The translations under genes were made by a program, and so were the position numbers. DNA of 64,000 nucleotides from Phlegmacium glaucopus (lineage: Eukaryota > Basidiomycota > Agaricomycetes > Agaricales > Cortinariaceae), in NCBI GenBank assembly GCA_015039465.1, contig MU130299.1, positions 397,667 to 461,666 of the forward strand, given 5' to 3'. This document shows positions 46,393 to 59,222 of this stretch, piece after piece. Numbering within the stretch: position 1 is the stretch's first letter; each line of letters opens with the position of its first letter. Under the pieces are notes generated by a model. That model did not search any database and had not been told where the DNA came from. It worked only from the letters and a program-made list of their open reading frames with translations.

Positions 46393-46693
46393 GGAATCCC
46401 CTTTGCCCATCCTGACTCCTTTACTTTCAACCCTACTCATTACAATTCATTCTCAGTTCCTTACCTATTCTCAGACTATGACACATAACCATTGTGACTC
46501 ATATCTCTAGTATATAAGAGCCATACCCATAGCTACCTTTCCCTTAATTTAGACCTTCTGTACTACTATGGTCTTAATCTACTAGCTTTCTCAGAATACT
46601 CGCCCTCAGTCTTAGTAAAGGGATAACAACTCTTGCATATAAGGACTCTAGTTATTTGGTCTATATTGCCCAGTACTGAACACAAATATAAGC
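46393..46693 (+). repeat. LTR-like sequence with TATA box
   Basis: A TATATAAG box at 46511-46518 is preceded by ACTCAT and CATAACC words, as in the LTR at 41790-42060, but overall identity is low. It was the target of the LINE. It lies immediately 3' of the NACHT gene. Confidence 0.35.
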
Positions 46694-49600
46694 TTATAGT
46701 GACCATAACAAAGAAGATGTGGTAAGGATATGATTATAGAGTAAATGAAGGTATACATGTACTAAGCATATCATAGAGGTGGATACAATGAGTATCCCCT
46801 GGGCCCTGACACTAGGTTTAAAATATGAAAAAAATATATAACAAGTTACAGAAATATTTATAGTACATAATTTCCAAAAAAGTAAACAATTATATAAGAC
46901 AAATGCTGAGATGTTAAGGATCCCATATAAAATTAAGTCATGCATCAAGCATGATACTAAAACAATGACCAAAATAAAAAGAAATTTCAGAACATTTAAA
47001 CTGTCAACATTGCAACTATGTTTGAGAGAAAAAATTAGCAATGAAGTAATAACAAGGAATGTAAGGACCATACATACTTGTAAAAGGAGAAGTTCTCCTA
47101 ATCCATACCCAAGGCATATTGCGGATTTGTGATAGCTAATGGATGTTGGGTTACAGAAACAAGGTGGAACCCAGATTCTCTGAGAATTTATAGTGTGGAG
47201 TATTGTGTCTTTGCATATGTAGAGGAAAGATGACTCAAGGGAGACATTGATGTGGCCATAAAAATCAGTGTAGATAAAAATACCATCAGGAATTGATGAT
47301 ACAACAGATAGTTGATCTTTTTTAGATGGAGGTAGAACAAAAATATGCCCTTTGAGCACTGCCTCACACTCTCCTGTGGTTGTATTCCAGATATGTACAG
47401 TGTGATCATCAGATATGGACACAACATGCTTTCCATCAGGAGAGAAGACAGCAGATTTGACCCCATTTGAATGTCCTTTAAGTTCAGCCCCACATTCTCC
47501 TGTGGCTGTATTCCAGATCTGTACAGTGTGATCTGAAGATGCTGAGACAATATGCATATCATCAGGAGAGAAGGCAGCAGAGTTGAGCCAATCTAAATGA
47601 CCTATGAGCTCTGCCTCACACTCTCCTGTGGCTGTGTTCCATATCCGTGCAGTGTGATCTGAAGATGTAGAGACAATATGCATCCCATCAAAAGAGAAGA
47701 CAGCAGAGTTGACCCAATCTGAATGTCCTTTGAGCTCTGCCTCACACTCTCCTGTGGCTGTCTTCCAGATCCTTGCAGTGTGATCTGAAGATGCAGACAC
47801 AATATGCACACCATCTGGAGAGAAGACAGCAGATTTGACCCGACCCGAATGTCCTTTGAGCACTGCCTCACATTCTCCTGTGGCTGTATTCCAGATTTGT
47901 GCAGTGTGATCATCAGATGCAGAGACAATATGCATGCCATCAGAAGAGAAAACAGCAGAGTTGACCCATTTTGAATGTCCTTTTAGCTCTGCCTCACACC
48001 CTCCTGTGGCTGTATTCCACATCCTTGCAGTGTGATCCAAAGATGCAGATACAATATGCATACCATTAGGAGAGAAGATAGCAGAGTTGACTGAGGATGA
48101 ATGTCCTTTAAGCTCTGCCTCACACTCTCCTGTGCCTGTCTTCCATATCCGTGCAGTGTAATCTAAAGATGCAGACACAATGTGCATACCATCTGGAGAG
48201 AAGACAGCAGATCTGACCTGATTTGAATGTCCTTTGAGCTCTGCCTCACACTCTCCTGTGGCTGTATTCCAGATCCGTGCAGTGTGATCCCAAGATACAG
48301 AGACAATATGCATACCATCAGGAGAGAAGACAGCAGAGTTGACCAATTTTGAATGCCCTTTGAGCTCTGCCTCACACTCTCCTGTGGCTGTATTCCATAT
48401 CCGTGCTGTGTGATCAGAAGATGCAGAGACAATAAGCATACCATCAGGAGAGAAGACAGCAGAGTTGACTGAGGATGAATGTCCTTTAAGCTCTGCCTCA
48501 CACTCTCCTGTGGCTGTATTCCAGATCTGTGCAGTGTGATCCCAAGATGCAGAGACAAGATTCATACCACCAGGAGAGAAGACAACAGATTTGACCCAAT
48601 TTGAATGTCCTTTGAGCTCTGCCTCACATTCTCCTGTGGCTGTATTCCATATCCGTCCAGTGCAATCATCAGATGCAGAGACAATATGCATACCATCTGG
48701 AGAGAAGGCAACAGATCTGACCCGATTTGAATGCCCTTTGAGCTCTGCCTCACACTCTCCTGTGGCTGTATTCCATATTCGTGCAGTGTGATCTAAAGAT
48801 GCAGATACAATATGCCTACCATCAGGAGAGAAAACAGCACAGCTGACCCATTTTGAATGTCCTTTGAGCTCTGCCTCACACTCCCCTGTGGCTGTATTCC
48901 ATATCCGTGCAGTGTGATCATTAGATGAAGACACAATATGCATACCATCAGGAGAGAAGACAGCAGAGTTGACACCAGCTGAATGTCTCAGAACTGCTTC
49001 AGACCGACTCCATGCTTTTCTCCTTCCCAGACAGAGTTTCCATGGACAATCCATCCTACTTCCATATGTTTGCCAGATACAAGATTTTTCAGGCAGCCAA
49101 GCTAGAGCTGAAGGACATCCTTCCAGACTGCTATTTTTAATGAAGCCAAAACTTTCCTTCAGAAACTGTTTTGCATCAATCACTGTTGTCATCAAGATTG
49201 TTTGGAACTATTTTTTATTATAAGTGTAATCCATTGGCAGCAACAAGATCACTTACATTTGCCCAATGTTCTAGCTTTTGCAATGAATCCATTGCAGTCT
49301 CCAACTTTCCTAAAATACTCAAACAATCCATCCATCGCAGAAGATGTCTTTGAAAGAAATGAATCAATTCAACAGATTCATTGTTGTTGTCTACATAGGT
49401 AAAATGAATGGCCCAGGTACTGCAAGCATATGCAAGAGCTTCAGAAATTTCTTCACATTTCCTCTCTGCCAAGTAATATACCCTTTCTTTCTGTGACCAT
49501 TCTTTCTCCATCAAGGACAGACACTGAAGTGCCAGATATTTATGTGAAGCACAAGGGTCAAGATGGTGCTTTGAGGAAAAAAAATGATTACTGATGAAAT

Positions 49601-51506
49601 TATTGAAGGAAGAATGGAATACTGAGATCTGCTTAGTATATGATGGGATATATATCAATGAATGAAGGGAAGAAAGGACTGCATCAACTTGTTCAATGGG
49701 TATTTGCATCAAAATACTGATGGCAGTCATAGAAAGAGGATTATAGACATATACAACAGCTGTCAGAACCATGTCTATATCTAATGCCTCCCCAATATTT
49801 GCAGAGTCATAAGCAGTATCCAAAATTCTTTCATAAAGAACATGTAGTGGTTGGGTTAAACCAGATGTTGTTTCCAATCCAAACTTGACCACATCTGAGA
49901 GACGTCTAGGCATGCTAGAGCTATGTCTCTGAGCAATGTATTTGCAGACAGTTGCTGCATAAATGAACAAAGTGCCAGACATCTTGACAAGGCTTTCAAC
50001 CTCAGCCTGAGGTGGCCAATTATGTCTATTGTATTTAACTTTCCCACCCAGCAGGCAAGCTTTAATGTAAAGCTCAATATCAGCTTGTACAATCTCCTTT
50101 TCAACCTCATGAAGGATGAACTTGGAATGATTCAAGGAACCATCAAAAGTCTCCATCACCACTATTTCTGGACGAGTAGTGATGAAAAACTTGACTGGAA
50201 GGGATTGACTGTGCTTTAATATCACAGAAAGTAACTCAGCCACAAGGGACTGATCAGAGCACTCATCCAGAGCATCAAGAACAATCACTGGGATAACAAC
50301 AACTTCTCTGCTATCCTTGTATGCAGCAGTGAGTGGTCTCACAATGAAATTCAGGAATTGTTTGGTAACCCTCCAAGATTTGCAGTCAGAATTGGCTTCC
50401 ACTACATCCAGGATTAGTTGGGACAGAGAGGGAAGATACCCACTGGCAGCCAACTGAAGACAGATGGTGGGGATGATGCAACGAACATCACTGGTATCAA
50501 CCCGAAGATGAGAAGAGAAGAAAGTACCACCAAGGGATTCCCTTTCTTCAAGGATTTGACTGAATGAGTAAGCAATTGTTGTTTTACCAGTTCCAGCCAT
50601 CCCGTTGAGCCAGTATACCTTGGGGGCTGTATTATCACTTGCCCACACTTGCAGTGTATCAAGGATTGCCTTGCGAGTGTTCTCCGTACATGCATTTCGT
50701 GGAGCAGGAGATGCTGCGTCGTATTCTGCAAACTCAGCACGAGGTAAGAGATTATCACGTAGTGCAGCCTTAAACTAAGTTTTAGGGATGATTGTTCCAG
50801 TCCGAAGATTAAACCACTCACCATGATTCGACACCTAGATTGTTCGTTTCCATCAGAACCGGATGGCGCATGCAAGTTAATCTAACACGATAATAGAACT
50901 GTCAGTATACAGATTGGTTTCGCGCAAATGGAATGATGCTTACAGTGTTGGCCATGTTGATTGTCGGGTAATGCAGGGTCACATCGTGAGCACCTTGGAA
51001 GACGGTCATTGGACTATGGGTGTTTTGACTTATGCCCTAAATGAGCGTTGATTACTGATGACGGTCGTGAGGGCAAACATAGACGCTGACCGTGGGTGGA
51101 GTTTCTGGTGCTGAGCTTCTAACAGAACTGGGTTGCCCGTGCACAGCAGGTATCGATGCAGAAACGGGTACGTAATTGGGAGGGGGAACTGTGGATGTTT
51201 CCTTACTCGCAACCACTGCAGGAACAGGCGCGTGATCGACGCCGACCACAGGGACCGTATTGAGTGGTAAATTACTTGAAAATACGAGGATGTTAAGTAA
51301 TAATCAATAAATTGCTGACGACATTTAGTTACTCACCTCGTTCCTGCTGCATCTGTTGTTACCGTATGATTATCAGAGCTTGAACCCACGTCGATGGACG
51401 ATTGTTTAGGCGGGCGCGACAGATCAAAAAGAGACGTTAATTTCTCCTTGACAGACCGAGCAGCTTTGTCTATGGGATGTCTCTTAGATGGTCTCTTACT
51501 CGACAT
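46694..51506 (-). CDS. NACHT-WD40 receptor (NLR-like, HET-D/HET-E class architecture)
   Basis: STAND NTPase of the kind that controls non-self recognition and regulated cell death in fungi. Six exons close in phase: 51337-51506, 51091-51274, 50944-51036, 50822-50881, 49257-50774, and from 49207 on. Residues 1-150 are low-complexity with MTVFQGAHDVTL, a short strand motif common upstream of mushroom NACHT domains. NACHT follows: NGMAGTGKTT (Walker A), VIVLDALDECSD (Walker B), FFITTRPE (sensor). Then about 13 WD repeats, 42 residues each, nearly identical. IWVPPCF and ICLGYGLGELLLLQ close the family C-terminus at 47078, where a GTATGT donor follows. The further hydrophobic tail to 46694 is probably intron read-through. 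No frame break seen. Confidence 0.88.
47346..48999 (-). repeat. Array of 13 near-identical 126-bp WD40-coding repeats
   Basis: Each unit encodes GHSxxVxSAVFSPDGMHIVS, then ASxDHTARIWNTATGECEAE. Variation is concentrated at the two residues after GHS (KW, NR, NW, SS, KL, NQ, GR, DW), the one before SA (N, K, R, C), and the one before DHT (N, L, D, W, S). Such nearly identical units point to unequal exchange or gene conversion among repeats. Confidence 0.92.
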
Positions 51507-52479
51507 GATGATGATAGTCAAGAGTGCTAGTATAGTGGAGTCACCGAGGCTGTACGAGGCTGTACGTCGCTTTTCCCACACATTTTAGAGATATTTCAGG
51601 ATAATATATAGATATTATAGAGGGTTTGTTCCTGTTAGTTGTTTTCAACGTTACTCCATTATTACCGATAGGTGTTGTCTTAAATCATATGTACTTGGTG
51701 TTCTTCACAGTGCGGCCTTGGTTGCAATCTGAATATGAATGATCCGGTGTCCAGTATCGGTGACACCGAGACCTCATAGAACGGCGAACGGAGATTCTAA
51801 AAATTGACCAGGGGTATCCCATGGAAAAAGAAAGCCTTGATCAGAGATTAGAATGAACTGCCTTTGACATACACATCAAAGAAGTTGAACGAACACCTCG
51901 ACCTCACCTGACTGAATTTTGTGCGAAATTCGAAGTTCTACAGTGTACGACCCCTCGATTAAACCGTTGAAGCAAGCCTTAGCCGGTCCATCTGTTTAAT
52001 ATTACTATCTTTAAGCTTAGGTCTGTTAGCTGGAGTTGGGACTGGAGTTGATCATATACTAATGCACTGATGAGGCCGCGTAGTAAGTATTAGAGCTCAC
52101 AGGTAAGAGAAGTTGGAGCTGATGATATAAAATGTATTGTCGGCTTTGACTCTCAAATCGCTCTGACTCTCGGCTAAAAATTCCTTGAAAATTCCTCATT
52201 TCAGCAAATTTATGTAGCAAAATTGCTCGGAATTGTAGGTAGCATACTGTAGCATATTTATTTATTTAACTTTTTAGTGATTCAGATGCAGCTGAACGCG
52301 AGGTCAACATATAACCCATCTAAATTCAGCCTGTTACATAAGTACTCAAGTACTCACCGCCAGTGTGACTGAACTTTGGGATTATTTCAAGGCTGAGAAA
52401 TACAATATATAGCAGCTATAATATTACTATGTATAAAGTACAATATGCATTCGAAAGCAACCACCCATCTTTCAACCGG
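51507..52479. other. Intergenic, promoter of the NACHT gene
   Basis: No gene supported. Contains the upstream region of the receptor and the 3' flank of the next gene; AT-rich with short direct words. Confidence 0.4.
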
Positions 52480-54415
52480 TCAATCATACTTCTTCATAGT
52501 CTCCTCTAGGGCATCCATATCAAAGGACATGTCCCCAAAGGAAGAATCAGTATCCCCATCTAGCGGTTCCGGGACGACGACCGAGCCTTGTGGCTGTTGC
52601 GCCATCCCCCGGTTGGATATCTTTGACTTGGAGTAGCCGGACGAATTTGAGGTATGGGAATATGAAGGAGCGGAAGATGTGGCGGGAGGCGTAGATCGAA
52701 ATGAAGTCGAAGAATCTGAAGATGAGGACGAGGACCGTAAAGCCATTGAGGTATTGGCAGTAGAGTTAAATCCATGGTTGTCAATGGATACTTCTGATAA
52801 ATTTCGTGATGAAATTTTCCTGCTGGTAGCAGTCGCGCTATCAGACTCGACAACTATAATATTAGCGTTTGCCTTGAGTTGCGAGAGACTATGCGTTTGG
52901 GTTTGCGCTTGAGGTTGAGATAAACTCAAAAGCGGGGATTTAAATCCTTTCTGACGTCGCGGAAGTTGGCTGCTAGTCAGGGAAGTAGAAAGCTCTTGTT
53001 GGACGTTCGAAGATGAGGATGTACGTGAAGGAAAGGTATGATTACGACGCATGCCTAGAGGTGGAGGTCGAGAGGAAGGTGTGCTGCTGAACATTGGCGT
53101 AAATGACGAGGGAGGGGGCTTTAAATCTGGGCCTTCCGCCACTGGTATTGGTGCGGGATGATCTTGGAGTTGCACTTGAGGTACGGGCGCGGACGTCGCT
53201 ACAGAGGATGAAGAAACTCTAGTAGTAGCAGGTTTATGATATAGAAGAGGATGTAATTTAGGTATAGCATTGGGTTTTCGTTGTTTGATGGAATGATTTG
53301 TCGGAGGTTGCCGTGGGGGAGGATATGAAGTTTGTGGTTGGTTCATCGAATTAGAATGTCGAGAAACGGCCAACGGTGTCAATGTTGATGTCGATTGTGC
53401 ATTTGAGTGCTGGTGTGGAGAGTCTGCTGCTGGTTGACGCTGTTTATCAAAGGAGTCACAGGCAATTGGCGGAGGAGGCATCTCTATTTGTGAACGCGTT
53501 CTCGCGAAGGGTCGTGTATCTGGATGACCATGATTGGAATACGACGATACGGTCGGGCGTGAAGCGCACTCCATGTCCATATCGTCCCTCTCGTCCACAT
53601 CCATGAAGCTCGCATCCTTCGATGAAAGACTTCTGAGATCCGATCGAGGAGCCATATCAGGCAAACTGCTGTGGGCCTGGAGGCCACGTCCTCTCACTTC
53701 TGAATTTAAACCTTCATCCTCAGACGTGGTTCTTCCTTTCCCATTACCCACATCCCAAGTCAGAGTGTCAGAAGTACGTAGCTCGTCAACCCTTCCCTTC
53801 TTGACCGTTCCACGGGTGGCTTTCCCAGCTTGAAATTCTGATGCACCTCCGAGGCTAATACCTCTGGTACGCTTCTTGGCTCGCGGACGGACGCCGGCGT
53901 TTTCATCTAGACGAGCGGATACGCCTTTCATTATGTCCAAAAATTGCATAGGGTTGGCCTTATTGAACAAGGGAATTGAGATATCTAGGTTGGTGATGTC
54001 TGGATCAGGTGCTCGTGTCTCTGACAGACGAGGGCGGGAATGAGGCCGAGAAGATGAGGCCAGCTTTGACGAAGAAGGTCGAGAATGGGAAGAGAGCAAG
54101 GATGAATTGCTTGCAGTGCCACGATGGTCGGTTGAATGAAGGTTGGAGAGCTGGTCAGACGAAGAGACTCTCTGCCATCCTGAAACAAAAAAATAAGTTA
54201 ACGATACAGGTTAAGATGAAACTGAACATTGCTCACACACCTGAGATTCGTGGCGCCTCCTGTGCAGTTTCGTTCCTGATTAGTTGGTTCAACGCTGAGC
54301 ATGCCGTCTGTGAGCCTTGCCACTTGACATGGTCCGTCCATTTATCAGAGTTGTATGAAAGAACGTTTGGGGTATCGATATGATCCTGATCCATTGGGAT
54401 ACCAGGTAAGTCCAT
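52480..54415 (-). CDS. Disordered Ser/Pro-rich protein of unknown function
   Basis: Two exons (54241-54415 and 52480-54179) give 624 residues. The start MDLPGIPMDQDH is the first ATG, after ATCAACC-like context. A short conserved-looking part follows (SYNSDKWTDHVKWQ, LNQLIRNETAQEAP) and later DISIPLFNKANPMQFLDIMKGV. The rest is Ser/Thr/Pro/Gln-rich with basic clusters (RAKKRTRG), consistent with a nuclear protein. The C-terminus SSFGDMSFDMDALEETMKKYD is acidic and amphipathic and may be an interaction motif. I recognise no family. Long disorder with short conserved ends is typical of fungal DNA-repair scaffolds or regulators, but that is a guess. Confidence 0.7.
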
Positions 54416-54660
54416 GGTTGACCAATTGACGCTGAAGACGAGGGTTTTGAAGTGGGTCCCGTTGCCTCTGGCCAGATCCCTTTTATATGTGGCCTGAATA
54501 AAAAGTGGCTTTGCTTCGACCAGTCTCTATTGTTCCACCTGCTCTGGAGAGCAGTCGTATACAAGGAACGGTCACTAAAACTTTTGCCTCCCTGAAGTGA
54601 AAAGCTCGGCAATCATCCGGCAGTCACGTTACCGCGAAAATCACGTTTGCTATTTTCATT

Positions 54661-55500
54661 CTATATAACGCCAGGCAGAAATTTGAATGGAACTCGACTA
54701 GCATAAGCTTCCCATTCAGCTCCAAACGTACATCTCAATACCTCATCTTCCGCCCGAAGTCTGACACACATCCCTCGAAACGCAAATGAGCACTTCATCA
54801 GCCACACGGCCGTCACCATGACACCTAACACGCTTCGTACACCACATACTGCTATCCAAGTCCCAGGAGAGCCAAGGACGAAAGTCGCTCCAGCAAGGGT
54901 AAGATATACCCCTGTGTAACTGGGGTGTCTGACCCATGCGTATGGGCCGTGAGTGATGAGCAAATGATGGGGCCGAATCGTGATCTCGAAGGTGAAGAAC
55001 GGGCCGAGGCATTTAAAGCACCTGTTATGACAGCGTTCAGGACAGCTCTAATCCTTGAAAAGGGGGAAATTACACCGACCAAACACGCAGTAGCGCTGCA
55101 ACAAGGGTGGCCAAAGCACCAACGATCATAGCGGGATGTATTGACACGTTAAAGGAGTTTGTCATTGATAAGCTATCGTTAAAAAACAGGAAATGGTTTG
55201 ACGATGAAACCACATAAACGAGAGTGGCAAGGGATTCACAGAAGGTGCCAAACCACACCATGCACTGTTGATACATAGTTGTCAGAAAACCCAGATATCA
55301 CAGGATTGAATGACAATGGATCTAACTTTACTGCAATAAGTAATGGACTGGACGCATTTCTCGAATATCGTATCAGTCTCTTTTGTTCCAGAGCAGCATT
55401 CTTCGCTTTTGACCGGAGGGTTGGGAGGAGACAACGAAACATGCACAGATACAGCTGTGATGAGGAGAAGGGCCAATTTCGTTGCCAGTGGTACCCACAT
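54661..55500 (-). CDS. Isoprenylcysteine carboxyl methyltransferase (Ste14-like)
   Basis: Multi-span ER methyltransferase that methylates the C-terminal isoprenylcysteine of CaaX proteins such as mating pheromones and Ras. Three exons join in frame. The N-terminal exon (MWVPLATKLALLLITAVSVH, then SPPNPPVKSEE) is of the form found in basidiomycete paralogs. Helices (VGALATLVAALLRVW) lead to the cofactor motif LGPFFTFEITIRPHHLLITHGPYAWVRHPSYTGVYL, where GPY...RHPSYTG is diagnostic. The last part has the expected EDEVL and FGAEWEAYASRV blocks, then PFKFLPGVI. About 205 residues, usual for the family. Basidiomycetes often hold many Ste14-like copies, so this may be a paralog, not the pheromone enzyme itself. 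Confidence 0.85.
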
Positions 55501-56816
55501 TAAGTCTGTATTTATCGAGTTCGTGCGGCACTGGTAAACCTATGAGGAGAACGAAAACCACAGGTCGCACAGAATAGCGTTTGAACCAAACCGCGCCCTT
55601 TTAAGGGCTTATTGCTACGTGAGCATGTATAGAAGTCGTCCAAAGCGGGTTTACGTTAAATAGCCCTTTAGAATTTCTAGGTTAAGGTTAAGAAGGGTAA
55701 GCATTCGGAACTGGCACCTTCGAATCAAGAGGAAAAGGCGATATTCCAGTTTGTAATTACATTCAGCCGCTGATAAGACGAGCTTGGTAGGCGGTTCACA
55801 CCTGGAAGTCTTGGGGTAGGATTGACAATGACAGCGACGTCACCTAGGCCAAAACCATGATTTAGAGAAGGGCAGTCAGAAAGTAGAACCACATACTCCC
55901 ATATTTGAGAAGTTAGCCAGTCACTGAAGAGGACGCCTGAACAAGGCCTAACTTGAAGGACATCCGCGGCGTGATCACCTCTCGTTGATACAACACTGAT
56001 TTTCAACTTTTGTTTGTTTGATCATTATGCAAGTCGGCCCGCCACGAGGGTACTTCAGAGTGGCGCGGTCGCGGATGACGTTGAACAAGAATCCCGGTCA
56101 ACACGATCCTCCACAGGTAAGCAAGTTCACCAACCTCTGTTTACGTTGATTCAGTAAGGGAGGTGTAAGAAGTAAAAGGTTGTAATCAGAATCAGAAAGG
56201 ATTTAAACAGGAGAAGGGATGAAAGAAGGAAGTTTGTTGAGATATAAGCTCTCAAGTATGACGTTTGGCGATGGCCAAAGCAACGGGAGGAGGGCGGTGC
56301 TCACCTCCACGACTGAGGGACTTCTGGTTCTGGTACAGTGAATCCAGTCCATTCCTCCAATAACTAGAAAATAACGGCTAAAACCAAAGTCCAAGCCAAC
56401 AGAGAAACAAAAGTACAGCAGAACGCTTGTCAGGAAAGCGATCCTAAACGCCTAAGTCGTTCAATGTTCGCGTCCCGTTGTGTAAAATGGGAGTGCTATG
56501 CCTGCGAAAAGTCGCTTGTATGTACTCCCTTGCACGACACAGTAAATGCTCAAGCTGATGGCGAAGCCTAAAATCAAAGCATGGCAGGACAGCTTCGTTG
56601 GATAAATAGTATGCACCGCACGAGTGGTATGTGATCATGATTAAGTCGAGGAACGGAGAATGAGCATGATACAATCTGAGTTTTAGTGGGAGTAGGGTTA
56701 CTCAGCGAACTTAATTTGTTGCCCAGCGTCAGACCTACGTTCAGTGCAGGAAAAGCACGCCGAGATCATTCACATACTGAGATTATAGTTCATAGGATAC
56801 ACATGGTTACACTGGT
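55501..56816. other. Intergenic, no gene supported
   Basis: A 30-codon frame from ATG at 56027 ending at a good GTAAGC donor (about 56119) looks exon-like, but I cannot find a following exon. The minus-strand frame at 55725-56006 has no family resemblance. Nothing else stands out. Confidence 0.35.
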
Positions 56817-57407
56817 AATATCAAAGATGTGAACAAAGAGGGAACAAGTAATGAATGTGGATCGAGAACCTCACTTTCTTGATAGTCTGCAGCTAACAAT
56901 CTAAAAAAACAGAATAATTACGATTATTGAGTATAGAATTCTCCAGAGAGGGAAGGGTTAGAACTGACAATTCCAACACGATCTCTGGGGGAATACGTTC
57001 CATGAACTCATTCACCGGAGTCTCCTCCTTGGAAACCACTGACTCATGATGGGTCTTGAAACTCATATACTCGATCAGCTTTTCCACTATGATCCCTCTG
57101 GAAAATATATACAGTTAGAACATCATTCTGAAGAACTTCGGATCAAGTTGGCCCGCACCTCTCACGAATGTCACAGATTAGACTTAGAGCTTCTGCATAA
57201 CCGCCTAACATCATCGAAAGAAAGTCAACAAAACCATAAAATTGAGGCTTTGGGCATAAATGAAAAACCTGTAGGATCCAACATATTTCGTATTGTTCCA
57301 CTGGCTTCGGCGACTTTCCGTTTGACAAGGTATGCAAATCCATCTGAGCTCTGTAGCCGAACCCACTTCGATTGTTGCTGTTCGTCAGCGTTAGGTACGT
57401 CTCTCAT
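56817..57407 (-). CDS. Elongin C
   Basis: Skp1-fold adaptor that pairs with elongin B or A and Cullin partners in ubiquitin ligases and in transcript elongation control. Exons join to KWVRLQSSDGFAYLVKR, then ASGTIRNMLDPTGGYAEAL, CDIRERGIIVEKLIEYMSF and ERIPPEIVLELLLAADYQ. All these are hallmarks: SSDG, the SGTI loop, REIP-like region and the PPEI helix. Introns are GT-AG with closed phases (one ends CCTACAG, another GAGAG). The 3' end is uncertain: after AADYQE the frame runs on to a stop at 56817, or a GTGAGG donor leads to a last small exon. Start MRDVPNADEQQQ at 57407 is plausible. About 120 residues, matching the family. Confidence 0.8.
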
Positions 57408-59222
57408 CTCCCTATTTCACATCACTTAGCAGAAGTAATTGGGTCAAGTTAGAGATCGTACACTTCAGTTTCAGGCATGTTGAGTGTTAAAGCAGCGTTC
57501 ATAAATAGATTATTAGATAAATAAATAAATTTTCAACAAGACTTAATAATAATGAATTAAATATTATTATTAATAAGGCCCGGGTAACCCGAACGCGTCA
57601 ACAGTGGATGGGAAAGGAGGAATATGCACTCGTCGACTACCTGCATGCATGAGCACCGTTGGCGCCAACTTGTAGGCTACCACTTGGCAGGCTATTGCTG
57701 GCAACTAATACTCAAGTACCTTACCCACCGTGACAACTTCATTGCCAATAGTCTTATAAATATCCTTCTGCTGAGTATAGAAACTCAGGACAATAGTTCA
57801 AGTGTATTGCCTACTATAGCGACTGTTACTATAAATGACCTTTCCTTTGGCATTCGCTCCACACGACCCGAAAATTTGGTCCAGCAGATTCAGGCACTCT
57901 GAATAGGAATCCTATCATCGGTTGTTGAGTTGCAATCAGTAGAACTGGCTGCACCTAGCTCTCCGTTCACCTTTACACTCGAAAATTTCTCAAGATTTAA
58001 TATGTCTAAACTCCTCCACTGGCGGTTCTCGATTCAAATCAGCTGCCACTTACGTGATTCCGCCGCAGTTGGTTCCCTTGAGCTCCGCAATGTTTTTTCT
58101 TCCCAAGGAACCTTTCTGAAGGATGTCAGGAAGACCATGTTATGATTAGTAGGATCATTGAGAACTATGGTTTAGAAATAATTTGTAACAATGATTTTTG
58201 GAACACAATATTAATACTCAAGCCTTTATATTAAATTATATCAAATAATCGTATTTTGTACGTCAATGCTAACCCTGAAGCTGTGCGGCGCCGTTGCCGT
58301 AAACGCTACTTAGGATTTGTCTTGGCTGTGGTAGTGCTCAGTGCTGGCTATGGTAGAGAAAAATTGTTAACCGATGGTAGTCAGTAGGCCTAATGAGCGG
58401 TACGGGATGTAGTTTCATAGACCATTCTTGCCAAGTTGCAGACACAATACTTACGAGGACAGTCTTTCCCAAGTTTTCTCCAGTGTCAACTGGCGGTGTC
58501 GGAAGATGCCGGCGTTGTTCTATTTTTGGCAAACGTTTCTTGAACACAACTTGAACAGTGACTACGATCCGAACCTGGCCAGTGTGCATGATTCTCTTCA
58601 CATCGATTCAGATAGCTTTTGGACTAGATGATTCTGTTTTTCCTGGGGCTCCAATCTTGGACGGCGACAGCATTACTAGACCAGCGCGATCGATGAGAAA
58701 AGTAGACTTCTTCAGGGTTGCCTTGTTCTGCTTTCTCGAAATGACTCGTTAACTTTGTTGTTGCTTGACACGTTATGGAGAGTTAACCCCATCTGCCTTT
58801 ATTTTGTTAAAATGACGAGATTCTGGCCTCCCATGGCAGTGTTTAATGATGCGCTTGCCCGTTTCTTTACACTCTGGGACTGATAATGACACGACTAGGC
58901 CACAGTCCCCTATCTTTTTGACCTGATCCGCTTGATGCATAGCAAATTTATACATTCAGAGAGGGCCACCTTGCGTTATAGACCTTGCTTTGACCATCGA
59001 GTAGAGGATATAAACAATGTGAGATGGCGGAAGCATTCTGGTACTTGCGATTATTCGAACGACACTCGCGCACGACCCAGCCAACCCAATTATTTTCTCA
59101 AAAATCGTACTCCCAAACCTCAAAATTTGACTGCCTCTCATTCCCACCGTGACAAAATATTTTCACATTAATCCCCCTTCCCTTGTTCCCTATTCGGACA
59201 ACTTTCCGAGTCAAAATTCCCA
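57408..59222. other. Gene-poor stretch with a decayed coding piece
   Basis: AT-rich microsatellite-like sequence near 57520-57575 and otherwise nothing clear. On the minus strand about 58345-58760 a Lys/Arg-rich frame (QVVFKKRLPKIEQRRHLPTPP) runs with one in-frame stop and looks like a relict of a protein-coding or transposon gene. No family is recognised. Confidence 0.4.

Noticed and set aside
56027..56119. Possible small exon with a good donor
   Set aside because: No following exon or family could be found; the next acceptor leads straight to a stop.
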